A program made the position numbers and the translations under genes. The notes below the pieces were generated by a model that made no database searches, was not told the origin of the DNA, and saw only the letters and a list, made by a program, of their open reading frames with translations. A stretch of 39,451 nt of DNA from Actinomycetes bacterium (GTDB taxonomy: Bacteria > Actinomycetota > Actinomycetes > Mycobacteriales > Mycobacteriaceae): the NCBI GenBank assembly GCA_023417985.1, contig JAEZDV010000139.1:1-39451 (forward strand), in the 5' to 3' direction. This document shows positions 32,481 to 39,451 of the stretch, piece after piece. Position 1 is the stretch's first letter; the number at the start of each line of letters is the position of its first letter.

Positions 32481-33333
32481 TCGTTTCTCTCCCAGTCGTA
32501 CCCGATTGTTGTTTCGCGGCGGCGTCGTGCGGGGGCTCTGCTCCGGAGCCGCCACCCACCCAGCGGCCCGTGAACCTCGCCTCCCGCTTCTGCGCGAACG
32601 CGGCGAAAGCCTCGGGCGCATCGGCGGTTGCGAAGTTGACCGCCTGCGCACGGGCTTCCCCTGCGAGCGCTTCGCGGAGGGTGTGGTCGGCTCCCTCGTT
32701 CAGCAGCGCCTTCGTCTGAGCGAGCGCCACCGGCGGTCCTGCTGCGAGTCGACCCGCGAGGTCGTCGACGAAGGCGTCGACGGTGTCCTCGGACTCCACC
32801 CACGTCACCAGATTCAGCCGGTGTGCCTCCTCTGCGCCGATCGTCTCGGCGAGCAACGCCAGCCGTTTCGCCTGTTGCAAGCCGACGAGTTTCGGCAGCA
32901 ACCAAGATCCGCCGAGATCCGGTGACAGTCCGCGTCGCGCGAAGATCTGCGAGAAGGTCGACCGCGGCGTCGCGACGACGAAATCGCACCCCAACGCGAG
33001 ATTCCATCCGGCGCCGACGGCCACACCGTCGATCTTCGCGATGGTCGGCGCCGGAAGCTCGTGGAGGAGCAGAGCGATGTCCGTGAGGACACGCATCTTG
33101 CGTACGGGATGTGCACGTCCAGGATTGGAAAGATCCGCGCCGGAACAGAACGCGCCGCCCGCGCCGGTCACGACGAGCACCCGCACATCGGGGTCCTGGC
33201 CGACGGCATCCAGCGCGTCGCGCAGCGCGTCCCATAACCCGCTGTCGAGTGCGTTCTTCCGAGAGGGCCGATTCAGTGTCAGCGTCCGCACACCGTCGCG
33301 ATCATCGACGAGCAGGGAGTCTTCGATGGTCAC
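32473..33333 (-). CDS. Enoyl-CoA hydratase/isomerase family protein (PaaG-like active site)
   Basis: A 286-residue crotonase from GTG 33333, in a GTGA overlap with the CoA-transferase stop. The oxyanion-hole motif is GAFCSGADLSNP (60-71). Position 112 in GAGWNLALG is not Glu, and the second acid is Asp139 in RRGLSPDLGGSW. Loss of the first Glu and an Asp at the second site is the pattern of PaaG-type delta3-delta2 isomerases rather than classical hydratases. It might shift a double bond of an unsaturated acyl-CoA. A 20-residue Gly/Ala-rich tail follows the fold. It overlaps the thiolase gene by 8 nt. Confidence 0.88.
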   Translation of the reverse strand: MTIEDSLLVDDRDGVRTLTLNRPSRKNALDSGLWDALRDALDAVGQDPDVRVLVVTGAGGAFCSGADLSNPGRAHPVRKMRVLTDIALLLHELPAPTIAKIDGVAVGAGWNLALGCDFVVATPRSTFSQIFARRGLSPDLGGSWLLPKLVGLQQAKRLALLAETIGAEEAHRLNLVTWVESEDTVDAFVDDLAGRLAAGPPVALAQTKALLNEGADHTLREALAGEARAQAVNFATADAPEAFAAFAQKREARFTGRWVGGGSGAEPPHDAAAKQQSGTTGRETNA

Positions 33334-34586
33334 AGATTCTGCCTCACAGTCGATTCCGGGAACCGGTACGCGGGACCGATCGCACCTTCGGCGCGGAGGT
33401 CCTCGATCTGCTCCGGCCGGAGCCCCGCGTCGGCGAGCACCTGCGCGGTGTGTTCGCCGAGGCCGGGGACAGCCCCCATCGGTGGGTCGAAACCCGCGAT
33501 CACCGGTGGCGGCAACAGTGCCTCGATCGGTCCGTTGGGCGAATCGACCTCCCGCCACCTGTTGCGGGCCTTCAACTGAGGATGCACGAGGACGTCGCTC
33601 GGCAGGTTGTATCGAGCGTTGCCGATTCCGGCGTCGTCGGCGATCTTCTGCACGTGGTCGAGCGGATGCCGTGCGCACCACTGGGTGATCGCTTCGTCGA
33701 GAACCTCGCGGTGTTCACACCGGCCGGCATTGGTCCGGAACCGCTCGTCGTCGGCGAGATCGTCGCGGCCGATGATCTCGCGGGCGAGGCGCTGCCACTC
33801 CCGGTCGTTGGTGGTACCGAGCACCACGGTCTGGTCGTCGGCCGTCCGGTACGCGCCGTACGGGGATACCGCGGGTGAACTCATACCGCGCGGCTGCTGA
33901 TCCACGCCCGAGTACCGGGTGTAGGTGAGCGGGTAGCCCATGATCTCGGTCATGGTGTCGAACAGGCTCACGGACACCGACGACAGCGCGCCGGCCCGTC
34001 CGCGATGCCGTTCGCGGCCGCACAGTAGCGCGAGGATCGACACCGCGGCGTAGAGACCGGTGCTGATGTCGGCAACGGGCGGGCCGGGTTTGGCCGGCAT
34101 GCCGGGGTAGCCGGTGACGGCGCACGCTCCCGACTCTGCCTGCACCAGTAAGTCGTAGGCACGCTTGTGCGACATCGGACCACCGGGGCCGTAACCGTCG
34201 ATCTCGACGGCGATCAAGTCGGGGTAGCGCTCCGCCAGATCCGCCTGGGAGATACCGAGGCGCGCGGTGGCCCCGGGGGCAAGGTTCGACACCAGCACAT
34301 CGGAACCCGCCAGCAACGTGTGCAGGGTGACGATTCCCGCGTCCGACTTCAGGTCGAGCGTGACGGATTCCTTGCCCCGGTTCGCCCACACGAAGTGCGC
34401 GGCCATGCCGTTGACGACGTCGTCGTAGTCACGGGCGAAATCACCACCGCGAGGATTTTCGATCTTGATGACCCGCGCTCCGAAGTCGGCGAGGGTGCGA
34501 GTGCACATCGGCGCCGACACGGCCTGCTCGAGCGTCACGACCGTGATCCCCGAGAGCGGACCTTCCGGACTCGTCGGGTCGGTCAT
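33330..34586 (-). CDS. CaiB/BaiF (class III) CoA-transferase
   Basis: A 418-residue protein. It has TLADFGARVIKIENP (31-45), WANRGKESVTLDLKS (68-82) and the probable catalytic Asp173 in VADISTGLYAA. It is longer than the paralogue at 734 and only distantly similar to it, so the two probably use different acids. The start at ATG 34586 shares one base with the SDR stop (TGATG). It is likely to activate a pathway acid by CoA exchange in the operon that encodes a full beta-oxidation cycle. Confidence 0.92.
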   Translation of the reverse strand: MTDPTSPEGPLSGITVVTLEQAVSAPMCTRTLADFGARVIKIENPRGGDFARDYDDVVNGMAAHFVWANRGKESVTLDLKSDAGIVTLHTLLAGSDVLVSNLAPGATARLGISQADLAERYPDLIAVEIDGYGPGGPMSHKRAYDLLVQAESGACAVTGYPGMPAKPGPPVADISTGLYAAVSILALLCGRERHRGRAGALSSVSVSLFDTMTEIMGYPLTYTRYSGVDQQPRGMSSPAVSPYGAYRTADDQTVVLGTTNDREWQRLAREIIGRDDLADDERFRTNAGRCEHREVLDEAITQWCARHPLDHVQKIADDAGIGNARYNLPSDVLVHPQLKARNRWREVDSPNGPIEALLPPPVIAGFDPPMGAVPGLGEHTAQVLADAGLRPEQIEDLRAEGAIGPAYRFPESTVRQNL

Positions 34587-35353
34587 CACATCACCATGCC
34601 GCCGTCTACCGGCAGCACCTGGCCGGTGACGAAGGAGGAGGCGTCCGTGGCGAGGAACACGAATGCACCCGCGACCTCTGCGGGCTCGGCCCAGCGCCGC
34701 AACGGGATTCGGTTCAGCATCGTTGCTGCGAACTTCTCGTTGGTCCGGATCGTTTCCGTCATCGGCGTCGCGGCGAGGGGCGCGAGCGCGTTGACGAGAA
34801 TGTTCTTCCGCGCCAGTTCCCGCGCCAGCGACTTGGTCATCCCGATGATGCCGGCCTTCGCCGCGGAGTAGTTCACCTGGCCGAGAGTGCCGGTGATGCC
34901 CGCGGAAGAGGTGACGTTGATGATGCGTCCGGTGCCGTCCGTGGCCAGGAACGGCAGCGCCGCCTGCGAGCACGTGAAGGCACCGAGGACGTGGATGTCG
35001 TGGATGCGCTGGAACGATTCGGTGCTCGTCTCCGCGAACATGGCCGGATCGGTGACACCGGCGTTGTTGACCAGGATGTGCAGAACACCCTCGGTGAAAC
35101 CGGCAGCACGTGCCGCCGCCGCATCGGCCGCGGCACGGTCGCGCACATCCAGCGCAGCACTGTCGGCTTTGCCACCGTTCTGCGAAATACGCTCGGCCAC
35201 AACGGCAGCCGCATCCCCGTCGACGTCGGTGACGAGAACCGCCGCACCTGCTGCGGCAAGCGCCTCCGCCACGGCCGACCCGATGCCACCCGCCGCGCCG
35301 GTGACCAGCGCCGACCGCCCGGTGAGGTCGAAAAGGTTGTTCTTCTCCGCCAT
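34586..35353 (-). CDS. Short-chain dehydrogenase/reductase (3-hydroxyacyl-CoA dehydrogenase-like)
   Basis: A 255-residue SDR starting at ATG 35353, which shares a base with the acyl-CoA dehydrogenase stop. TGAAGGIG (18-25) is the Rossmann loop, Asp43 in VTDVDG suggests NAD(H), and NNAG is at 96-99. Ser149-150 and Tyr162/Lys166 (YSAAK) are catalytic. The C-terminus is PVDGGMVM. Placed with an acyl-CoA dehydrogenase, hydratase and thiolase, it most likely supplies the 3-hydroxyacyl-CoA dehydrogenase step, which no HAD-type gene in the window provides. Confidence 0.9.
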   Translation of the reverse strand: MAEKNNLFDLTGRSALVTGAAGGIGSAVAEALAAAGAAVLVTDVDGDAAAVVAERISQNGGKADSAALDVRDRAAADAAAARAAGFTEGVLHILVNNAGVTDPAMFAETSTESFQRIHDIHVLGAFTCSQAALPFLATDGTGRIINVTSSAGITGTLGQVNYSAAKAGIIGMTKSLARELARKNILVNALAPLAATPMTETIRTNEKFAATMLNRIPLRRWAEPAEVAGAFVFLATDASSFVTGQVLPVDGGMVM

Positions 35354-36528
35354 CAGTAACTCCTCGGCAATCCCAAAGTGTGTGAGCCCAGGAAATTCAG
35401 GATCATTTCCTGGCTGATCGGTGCGATGCGCATCACGCGCGCCTCGCGGAAGTAACGCGAGACGTTGTACTCCTCCGAGTACCCCATCCCGCCGTGCGTC
35501 TGCAATGCCCGGTCCGCAGCGGTGAAACCTGCATCGGCACAGAGGTATTTGGCCGTGTTCGCCTCCCGGCCGCACGGTTTCCCGTTGTCGTAGAGCCAGG
35601 TGGCCTTGCGGAGCACCAGTTCTGCCGCGTCGAGGTGGGCGAGCGAATCCGCGAGCGGGAACTGGATTCCCTGGTTCATGCCGATCGGCCGGCCGAACAC
35701 CTCGCGCTCGTTGCCGTACTTGACAGCCTTGTCGAGGGCGACCCGGCCGATACCGAGGGCTTCGGCAGCGATGAGCATGCGTTCCGGGTTGAGCCCGTCG
35801 AGGAGATAACGGAAGCCCTGGCCCTCTTCACCGACACGGTCCTCCACCGGGATGTGCAGGTCGTCGATGAACAGTTCGTTGGACGTGACGGCGTTGCGTC
35901 CCATCTTGCGAATCGGCCGGATATCGACCTTGTTCCGATCGAGATCGGTCATGAACAGGGTCATGCCGTCGGTCTTCTTCTCGACCTCGTCGTAACGCTG
36001 TGTACGGGTCAGCAGCAGGATCTTCTCGGATTCGGCGGCTTTCGAGATCCACACCTTGCGGCCGTTGACGACGTAGTGGTCACCGACGCGCTTGGCGAAC
36101 GTGGTGATCCGCGAGGTGTCGAGACCCGCGCCGGGTTCGGTGACGCCGAAACAGACGTGCAGGTCGCCGCTGACGATGCGGGGCAGCGTCCGCGCCTTGA
36201 GTTCGTCGGACCCATGCTTGACGACCGGTTGCATGCCGAAGATGTTCAGGTGGATGGCGCTCGCGGCGTTCATGCCGCCGCCCGAACGAGCCACCTCCTC
36301 CAGGAGCAGGGTCGCTTCGGTGATGCCGTAACCGTGCCCGCCGTATTCTTCGGGCATGGTGATGCCGAGCCAGCCGCCGTCGGCCATCGTCTTGTAGAAC
36401 TCGGACGGGAACTCGTGTGCGAGGTCCTTTTCCATCCAGTACTGGTCGTCGAACTTCTTCGTCAGTTCCGCAACCGACGACCGGATCAGTTCCTGATCTT
36501 CGGTGAGGTCGAAACTCATGCCACCCAT
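35353..36528 (-). CDS. Acyl-CoA dehydrogenase
   Basis: A 391-residue flavoprotein. MSFDLTEDQELIRSSVAELT begins the N-terminal helical domain. MPEEYGGHGYGITEA, FGVTEPGAGLDTSRI and VNGRKVWISKA form the middle FAD/substrate region. LQTHGGMGYSEEYNVSRYFR near the C-terminus is the FAD-binding signature. Two ATGs (36528 and 36519) are possible. 36528 has AGTGG 5 nt upstream and is used, while 36519 would give 388 residues. It desaturates an acyl-CoA at C2-C3, feeding the hydratase/isomerase at 32473. The electron acceptor (ETF) is not encoded here. Confidence 0.93.
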   Translation of the reverse strand: MGGMSFDLTEDQELIRSSVAELTKKFDDQYWMEKDLAHEFPSEFYKTMADGGWLGITMPEEYGGHGYGITEATLLLEEVARSGGGMNAASAIHLNIFGMQPVVKHGSDELKARTLPRIVSGDLHVCFGVTEPGAGLDTSRITTFAKRVGDHYVVNGRKVWISKAAESEKILLLTRTQRYDEVEKKTDGMTLFMTDLDRNKVDIRPIRKMGRNAVTSNELFIDDLHIPVEDRVGEEGQGFRYLLDGLNPERMLIAAEALGIGRVALDKAVKYGNEREVFGRPIGMNQGIQFPLADSLAHLDAAELVLRKATWLYDNGKPCGREANTAKYLCADAGFTAADRALQTHGGMGYSEEYNVSRYFREARVMRIAPISQEMILNFLGSHTLGLPRSY

Positions 36529-36635
36529 GACGGCCACTGCCCTTCTGCGATTCGTGCGGTGCACCGGCCGTGCACCGCTTCCGGGGTTTGCCCGAACGGT
36601 TCGAGCGTCACGTCGAACGCCCGGAGTCGGATCCG

Positions 36636-36947
36636 TCAGTCGGACGCCGGCAGTGCCTGCGCGGATTTCACGACCATCGGAACCCCCGCATAACTCAGTT
36701 CACCCGAGCCCGGAGACGTGCAGAGGACCTCGATGGTGTCGTCGACGTCGACGTATCGCTTGCCGAGCAGAGTTCCGGTGCCCGTGGCGGGTCCGGACGG
36801 GCGGCCCGGAGCGGCGGGGACCATCGCTGCTCCACCGCAGGCGATCTCGCGTGTGTCTTCCGACGGCGCCCGGACGATGACGACTCGCGTGGAGCAGTCG
36901 GTGCTGGCGAGCTGCTGCCCGGGGCGGAGCGGTGAAGGTGTGGTCAC
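36636..36947 (-). CDS. Small protein of unknown function, first gene of a beta-oxidation operon
   Basis: A 103-residue protein I do not recognise. GTG 36947 is chosen for AGAGAGG 6 nt upstream. An ATG at 36977 has no ribosome site. Three Cys (18, 37, 76) are spaced too widely for a classic zinc ribbon. The short beta-rich segments RVVIVRAPSE, TGTLLGKRYVDVDDTIEVLC and LSYAGVPMVVKSA suggest a small beta-barrel. There is no signal or membrane segment. It leads the operon and lies 107 nt before the acyl-CoA dehydrogenase. A ligand- or CoA-binding accessory protein is possible but is only a guess. Confidence 0.6.
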   Translation of the reverse strand: MTTPSPLRPGQQLASTDCSTRVVIVRAPSEDTREIACGGAAMVPAAPGRPSGPATGTGTLLGKRYVDVDDTIEVLCTSPGSGELSYAGVPMVVKSAQALPASD

Positions 36948-37332
36948 GGCGTACCTCTCTTTCGGTCGCTCGGACATCGAGCGTGGCTTCGACGAGTGCA
37001 CGAACATCCGAACCCCTGCGCTCGACGAGCTGCGTAGTACACGGCAGCGTTCGAGCATCGGGCTGCACAGGAGTGGGTTCGAGCAGTTCAATACCAGGAA
37101 ACTAGCTTCTCCAATGGGGAGAATCAACCTACGCATCCGAGAAACCCGCGCGGTGGAACCGTGCCGGATTCCGATCGCTCGCGCAGGGTGCGCGCGCGAG
37201 GCGGGGAGCACAGCATGGGCGCCACCTGCGGATATCGAAGCGCAAGCAGGGGGGTTTGACAGTCGGCGCGAGGCATGGAAACCTATCGATCAGAAATGAG
37301 AATGTGATTCTCCGAGAGGGAGGAGGTCGGGT
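36948..37332. other. 385-nt divergent intergenic region with promoter signals
   Basis: This gap separates the minus-strand beta-oxidation operon (36947) from the plus-strand Rieske operon (37333). It holds the perfect palindrome at 37298, a TTGACA hexamer at 37256-37261 that could be a -35 element for the plus operon, and an inverted repeat TTCTCC-N5-GGAGAA at 37107-37123 whose arms resemble the operator half-sites in the opposite order. No credible coding frame was found. Several short open frames lack ribosome sites. Confidence 0.5.
37298..37312. promoter_or_regulatory. Candidate operator upstream of the CMD-Rieske operon
   Basis: GAGAA-TGTGA-TTCTC is a perfect copy of the shared palindrome. 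The symmetry extends to GAGAAT-GTG-ATTCTC. It ends 20 nt before the GTG start at 37333 and about 37 nt after TTGACA, where a bound repressor would cover the transcription start. Confidence 0.7.
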
Positions 37333-37869
37333 GTGGTCCTACTGCCCCCGCTGCCCGCGGACCAATGGGACGACAGTGTCGATGCCGCCCTGAGAGGGCT
37401 CATGCCGCGGGATATGCGAAACCCGGAACGCGCCGGGGTCGCGATGTCGACCCTCGTGAACCATCCGGACCTGACGAAGGCATTCCTCGGGTTCAGTGTT
37501 CATCTGCTCTTCCGGTCGACGCTATCGCCCCGACTGCGGGAGATGGTCATCCTTCGCACCGCCCACCTCCACGAGTGCGAGTACGAGCGTGAGCATCACA
37601 GAGTCATCGCGACGGCGGAAACCGACCTGACCGCGGACGAAATCGACGCCGCGCTGGAAGGAAAATCGGACGACCCCTTGGAGAGCACCGTGCTCGGGGC
37701 AGTCCACGAACTCCACGAGTCCTCACGGATCTCCGAACGGACCTGGGCCGCACTTTCAGCACATCTCGACACCAAACAACTCATGGACCTGATCTTCACC
37801 GTAGGTGGCTACAGCCTGTTGGCGATGGCCTACAACACCTTCGGTATCGAGTTCGAAGACGAAAGGTAG
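37333..37869 (+). CDS. Carboxymuconolactone decarboxylase-family protein (AhpD-like fold)
   Basis: A 178-residue all-alpha protein from GTG 37333, 6 nt after GGGAGGAGG. The core is LSPRLREMVILRTAHLHECEYEREHH (about 72-97), with E-C-E-Y-E-x-E-H-H in place of the AhpD CxxC. With one Cys and a conserved Glu/His, it belongs to the CMD families seen beside oxygenase genes, whose reactions are mostly unknown. The C-terminal TVGGYSLLAMAYNTFGIE is typical. It is only distantly similar to the PcaC-like protein at 17128. It is the first gene of the Rieske operon, 6 nt before the oxygenase, and probably transforms its substrate or product. Confidence 0.88.
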   Translation: MVLLPPLPADQWDDSVDAALRGLMPRDMRNPERAGVAMSTLVNHPDLTKAFLGFSVHLLFRSTLSPRLREMVILRTAHLHECEYEREHHRVIATAETDLTADEIDAALEGKSDDPLESTVLGAVHELHESSRISERTWAALSAHLDTKQLMDLIFTVGGYSLLAMAYNTFGIEFEDER

Positions 37870-37875
37870 AAAGCC

Positions 37876-39150
37876 TTGCCCCACTTCACCAAACCGGCCG
37901 AAGGAAGCTGGACCGAGCACTATCCCGAACTCGGTACCGCCCCCGTCGACTACACCGACTCCATCGACCCCGAATTCTTCGAAGCCGAACGCGACGCCAT
38001 CTTCAAAAAGACCTGGCTCTACGTCGGACGCGTCGAACAACTCCCCCGCACCGGCAGCTACTTCACCAAAGAGCTCCCCTCCGCCGGCCCCGGCACCTCC
38101 CTGATCATCGTCAAAGGCAACGACGGCAAAATCCGCGCCTTCCACAACGTCTGCCGCCACCGCGGCAACAAACTCGTCTGGAACGACTTCCCCCAGGAAG
38201 AAACCGCCGGCAGCTGCAAGCAATTCACCTGCAAATACCACGCCTGGCGCTACAGCCTCGAAGGCGAACTCACCTTCGTCCAGCAAGAAGGCGAATTCTT
38301 CGACCTCGACAAGAAGGACTACGGACTCAAAGACGTCCGCTGCGAAACCTGGGAAGGGTTCATCTACATCAACCTCGACCCCGACGCCGTCGCACTGGTC
38401 GACTACCTCGGCGACTACGCCAAAAACCTCGAAGGCTACCCCTTCGACAAGATGACCGAGGTCTACAGCTACCGCTCCGAAATCGGCGCCAACTGGAAAC
38501 TGTTCATCGACGCCTTCGCCGAGTTCTACCACGCACCGATCCTGCACATGAAGCAAGCGGTCAAGGAAGAAGCCGAAAAGCTCGCCGGCTACGGCTACGA
38601 GGCCCTGCACTACGACCTCCAGCCCCCGCACTCGATGATCTCCTCCTGGGGCGGCATGGCACCGCCGAAAGACCTCAACATGGTCAAACCCATCGAACGT
38701 GCCCTGCGCTCGGGCCTGTTCGGCCCCTGGGACAAGCCCGACATCGACGGCCTCGACGACCTGCCCAAGGCCCTCAACCCCGCCAACTTCCACAGCTGGG
38801 GCCAGGACAGCTTCGAGTTCTTCCCCAACATGACCCTGCTCATCTGGCAGCCCGGCTGGTACCTGACCTACAACTACTGGCCCACCGCCGTCGACAAGCA
38901 CATCTTCGAAGCCAGCCTGTACTTCGTGCCCCCGAAGAACGCCCGCGAGCGCCTCGCCCAGGAACTCGCCGCCGTCACCTTCAAGGAATACGCACTCCAG
39001 GACGCCAACACCCTCGAAGCCACCCAAACGATGATCGGCACCCGCGCAGTGACCGAATTCCCCCTCTGCGACCAGGAACTGCTCCTGCGCCACCTCCACA
39101 AAACCGTCGCAGACTACGTCAAGGAGCACCGCGATGCCGCTGCCAACTGA
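37876..39150 (+). CDS. Rieske non-heme iron oxygenase, alpha subunit
   Basis: A 424-residue protein starting at TTG 37876. An in-frame stop just upstream rules out a longer form, and AAAGG lies 9 nt before. The Rieske [2Fe-2S] ligands are C93-x-H95 (NVCRHRGN) and C119-x2-H122 (CKYHAWRYS). The mononuclear iron site is NWKLFIDAFAEFYHAPILH with His219 and His224. The bridging acid is Asp212 or Glu216. This is the full catalytic subunit of a ring-hydroxylating or O-demethylating oxygenase. No beta subunit, ferredoxin or reductase has appeared by the window end. The codons are almost uniformly C-ending, more so than neighbouring genes, suggesting strong expression. It overlaps the next gene by 17 nt. 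Confidence 0.95.
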   Translation: MPHFTKPAEGSWTEHYPELGTAPVDYTDSIDPEFFEAERDAIFKKTWLYVGRVEQLPRTGSYFTKELPSAGPGTSLIIVKGNDGKIRAFHNVCRHRGNKLVWNDFPQEETAGSCKQFTCKYHAWRYSLEGELTFVQQEGEFFDLDKKDYGLKDVRCETWEGFIYINLDPDAVALVDYLGDYAKNLEGYPFDKMTEVYSYRSEIGANWKLFIDAFAEFYHAPILHMKQAVKEEAEKLAGYGYEALHYDLQPPHSMISSWGGMAPPKDLNMVKPIERALRSGLFGPWDKPDIDGLDDLPKALNPANFHSWGQDSFEFFPNMTLLIWQPGWYLTYNYWPTAVDKHIFEASLYFVPPKNARERLAQELAAVTFKEYALQDANTLEATQTMIGTRAVTEFPLCDQELLLRHLHKTVADYVKEHRDAAAN

Positions 39151-39451
39151 GTTCTCCGACCTCGAGCCCTACGCCGACTGGGCCCTGGCCACCGAACCCG
39201 AGCGCTACGCCAAGCGCCTCGCCTCGACCATGCCCGACATGCAGCAGTTCTACGACGCCGCCTTCGCCCGCCTCGAAGACGCCATCACCTACTGCGACAA
39301 ATTCGACCTCGACGACCTGCCCGACGACGCCCGCAGCCTCATGCACCTGATGCAGTCCCTGGTCATGGTGTCCTTCCCCATCGAGGTCTGGAAACAACCC
39401 CGCGTCCCCGACAGCGGCGCCGCCTGGGCCACCATCACCAAAGAACCGGTG
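39134..39451 (+). CDS. Unknown protein downstream of the Rieske oxygenase (partial, cut by window end)
   Basis: The first 106 codons of a gene starting at ATG 39134, with AAGGAG 7 nt upstream, inside the last 17 nt of the Rieske gene. The frame stays open to the window end. The visible protein (MPLPTEFSDLEPYADWALAT...) is acidic, rich in Trp/Tyr/Leu, and predicted helical with no signal peptide. It shares the strongly C-ending codon pattern of the Rieske gene, so the two were probably co-selected for expression. I do not recognise a family. The tight coupling suggests a partner or accessory of the oxygenase rather than an NTF2-like beta subunit, whose motifs are not seen. Confidence 0.75.
   Translation, partial: MPLPTEFSDLEPYADWALATEPERYAKRLASTMPDMQQFYDAAFARLEDAITYCDKFDLDDLPDDARSLMHLMQSLVMVSFPIEVWKQPRVPDSGAAWATITKEPV

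Noticed and set aside
37097..37123. Further operator copies near 37104-37123 (GGAAA-N5-TTCTC and TTCTCC-N5-GGAGAA)
   Set aside because: The first has two mismatches in one arm and the second has the half-sites in reversed order. Mentioned in the intergenic entry but not counted as operators.
37756..39129. A 457-codon minus-strand frame opposite the Rieske gene
   Set aside because: A Val/Glu/Gly-rich shadow produced by the C-ending codons of the Rieske gene. No start signal or recognisable domain.
1..39451. Mobile elements, CRISPR arrays, tRNA or rRNA genes
   Set aside because: No transposase or integrase motifs, no regularly spaced repeats, and no clover-leaf or rRNA-like sequence was recognised by reading. 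Dedicated searches could not be run.

Overview
The window is high-GC DNA (G/C at most third codon positions, frequent GTG/TTG starts, overlapping ATGA/GTGA stop-starts) typical of the Actinomycetota. A mycofactocin-type short-chain dehydrogenase, a P450 with a Cys-to-His [3Fe-4S] ferredoxin, an F420-type luciferase-like oxidoreductase and many beta-oxidation paralogues point to a Rhodococcus/Mycobacterium-like member of the Mycobacteriales. This placement is inference, because no rRNA or tRNA gene is present. No transposase, integrase, CRISPR array or tRNA was seen.

Almost the whole window reads as one catabolic island of about 33 protein genes. Layout from left to right: (1) a minus-strand operon of aldehyde dehydrogenase, CaiB-type CoA-transferase and an HMG-CoA-synthase-like protein cut by the window start; (2) a plus-strand operon at 3650-12074 with a TauD-type dioxygenase, SDR, mycofactocin-type SDR, ferredoxin, P450, a DUF35-thiolase fusion, an alpha/beta hydrolase and two 3-hydroxyisobutyrate-dehydrogenase-like genes; (3) a single minus-strand acyl-CoA synthetase; (4) a plus-strand solute-binding lipoprotein plus SDR; (5) a six-gene minus-strand operon running from 22906 down to 16190: LuxE-like, LuxC-like, aldo/keto reductase, aldehyde dehydrogenase, carboxymuconolactone-decarboxylase-like and a third HIBADH-like gene; (6) a TetR gene; (7) a minus-strand VOC protein, SDR and luciferase-like oxidoreductase; (8) a plus-strand acyl-CoA dehydrogenase, APH-type kinase, enoyl-CoA hydratase and quinone-oxidoreductase-like gene; (9) a minus-strand TetR plus a protein of unknown function; (10) a minus-strand operon running from 36947 down to 31332: small unknown protein, acyl-CoA dehydrogenase, SDR, CoA-transferase, enoyl-CoA hydratase/isomerase and thiolase; (11) a plus-strand CMD-family protein, a Rieske oxygenase alpha subunit and a further gene cut by the window end.

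Read together, the genes can do oxygenase attack (P450, Rieske, TauD), alcohol/aldehyde oxidation (SDRs, mycofactocin SDR, ALDHs), CoA activation and transfer (AMP-ligase, two CaiB), beta-oxidation (two ACADs, two ECHs, thiolase), a probable retro-aldol step (DUF35-thiolase fusion) and a probable kinase-assisted 4-hydroxyacyl-CoA step (ACAD plus APH). An alicyclic, terpenoid or branched carboxylic substrate fits, but the sequence does not identify it.

The most useful observation is a shared palindrome, GAGAA-N5-TTCTC and close variants. It lies in four main promoter regions (3472/3614, 13770, 25913/25934, 37298), and in three of them it sits 20-21 nt before the chosen start codon. This suggests that one repressor controls the island. 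A second unusual element is a LuxE/LuxC fatty-acid-reductase-like pair inside a catabolic operon without luxAB.
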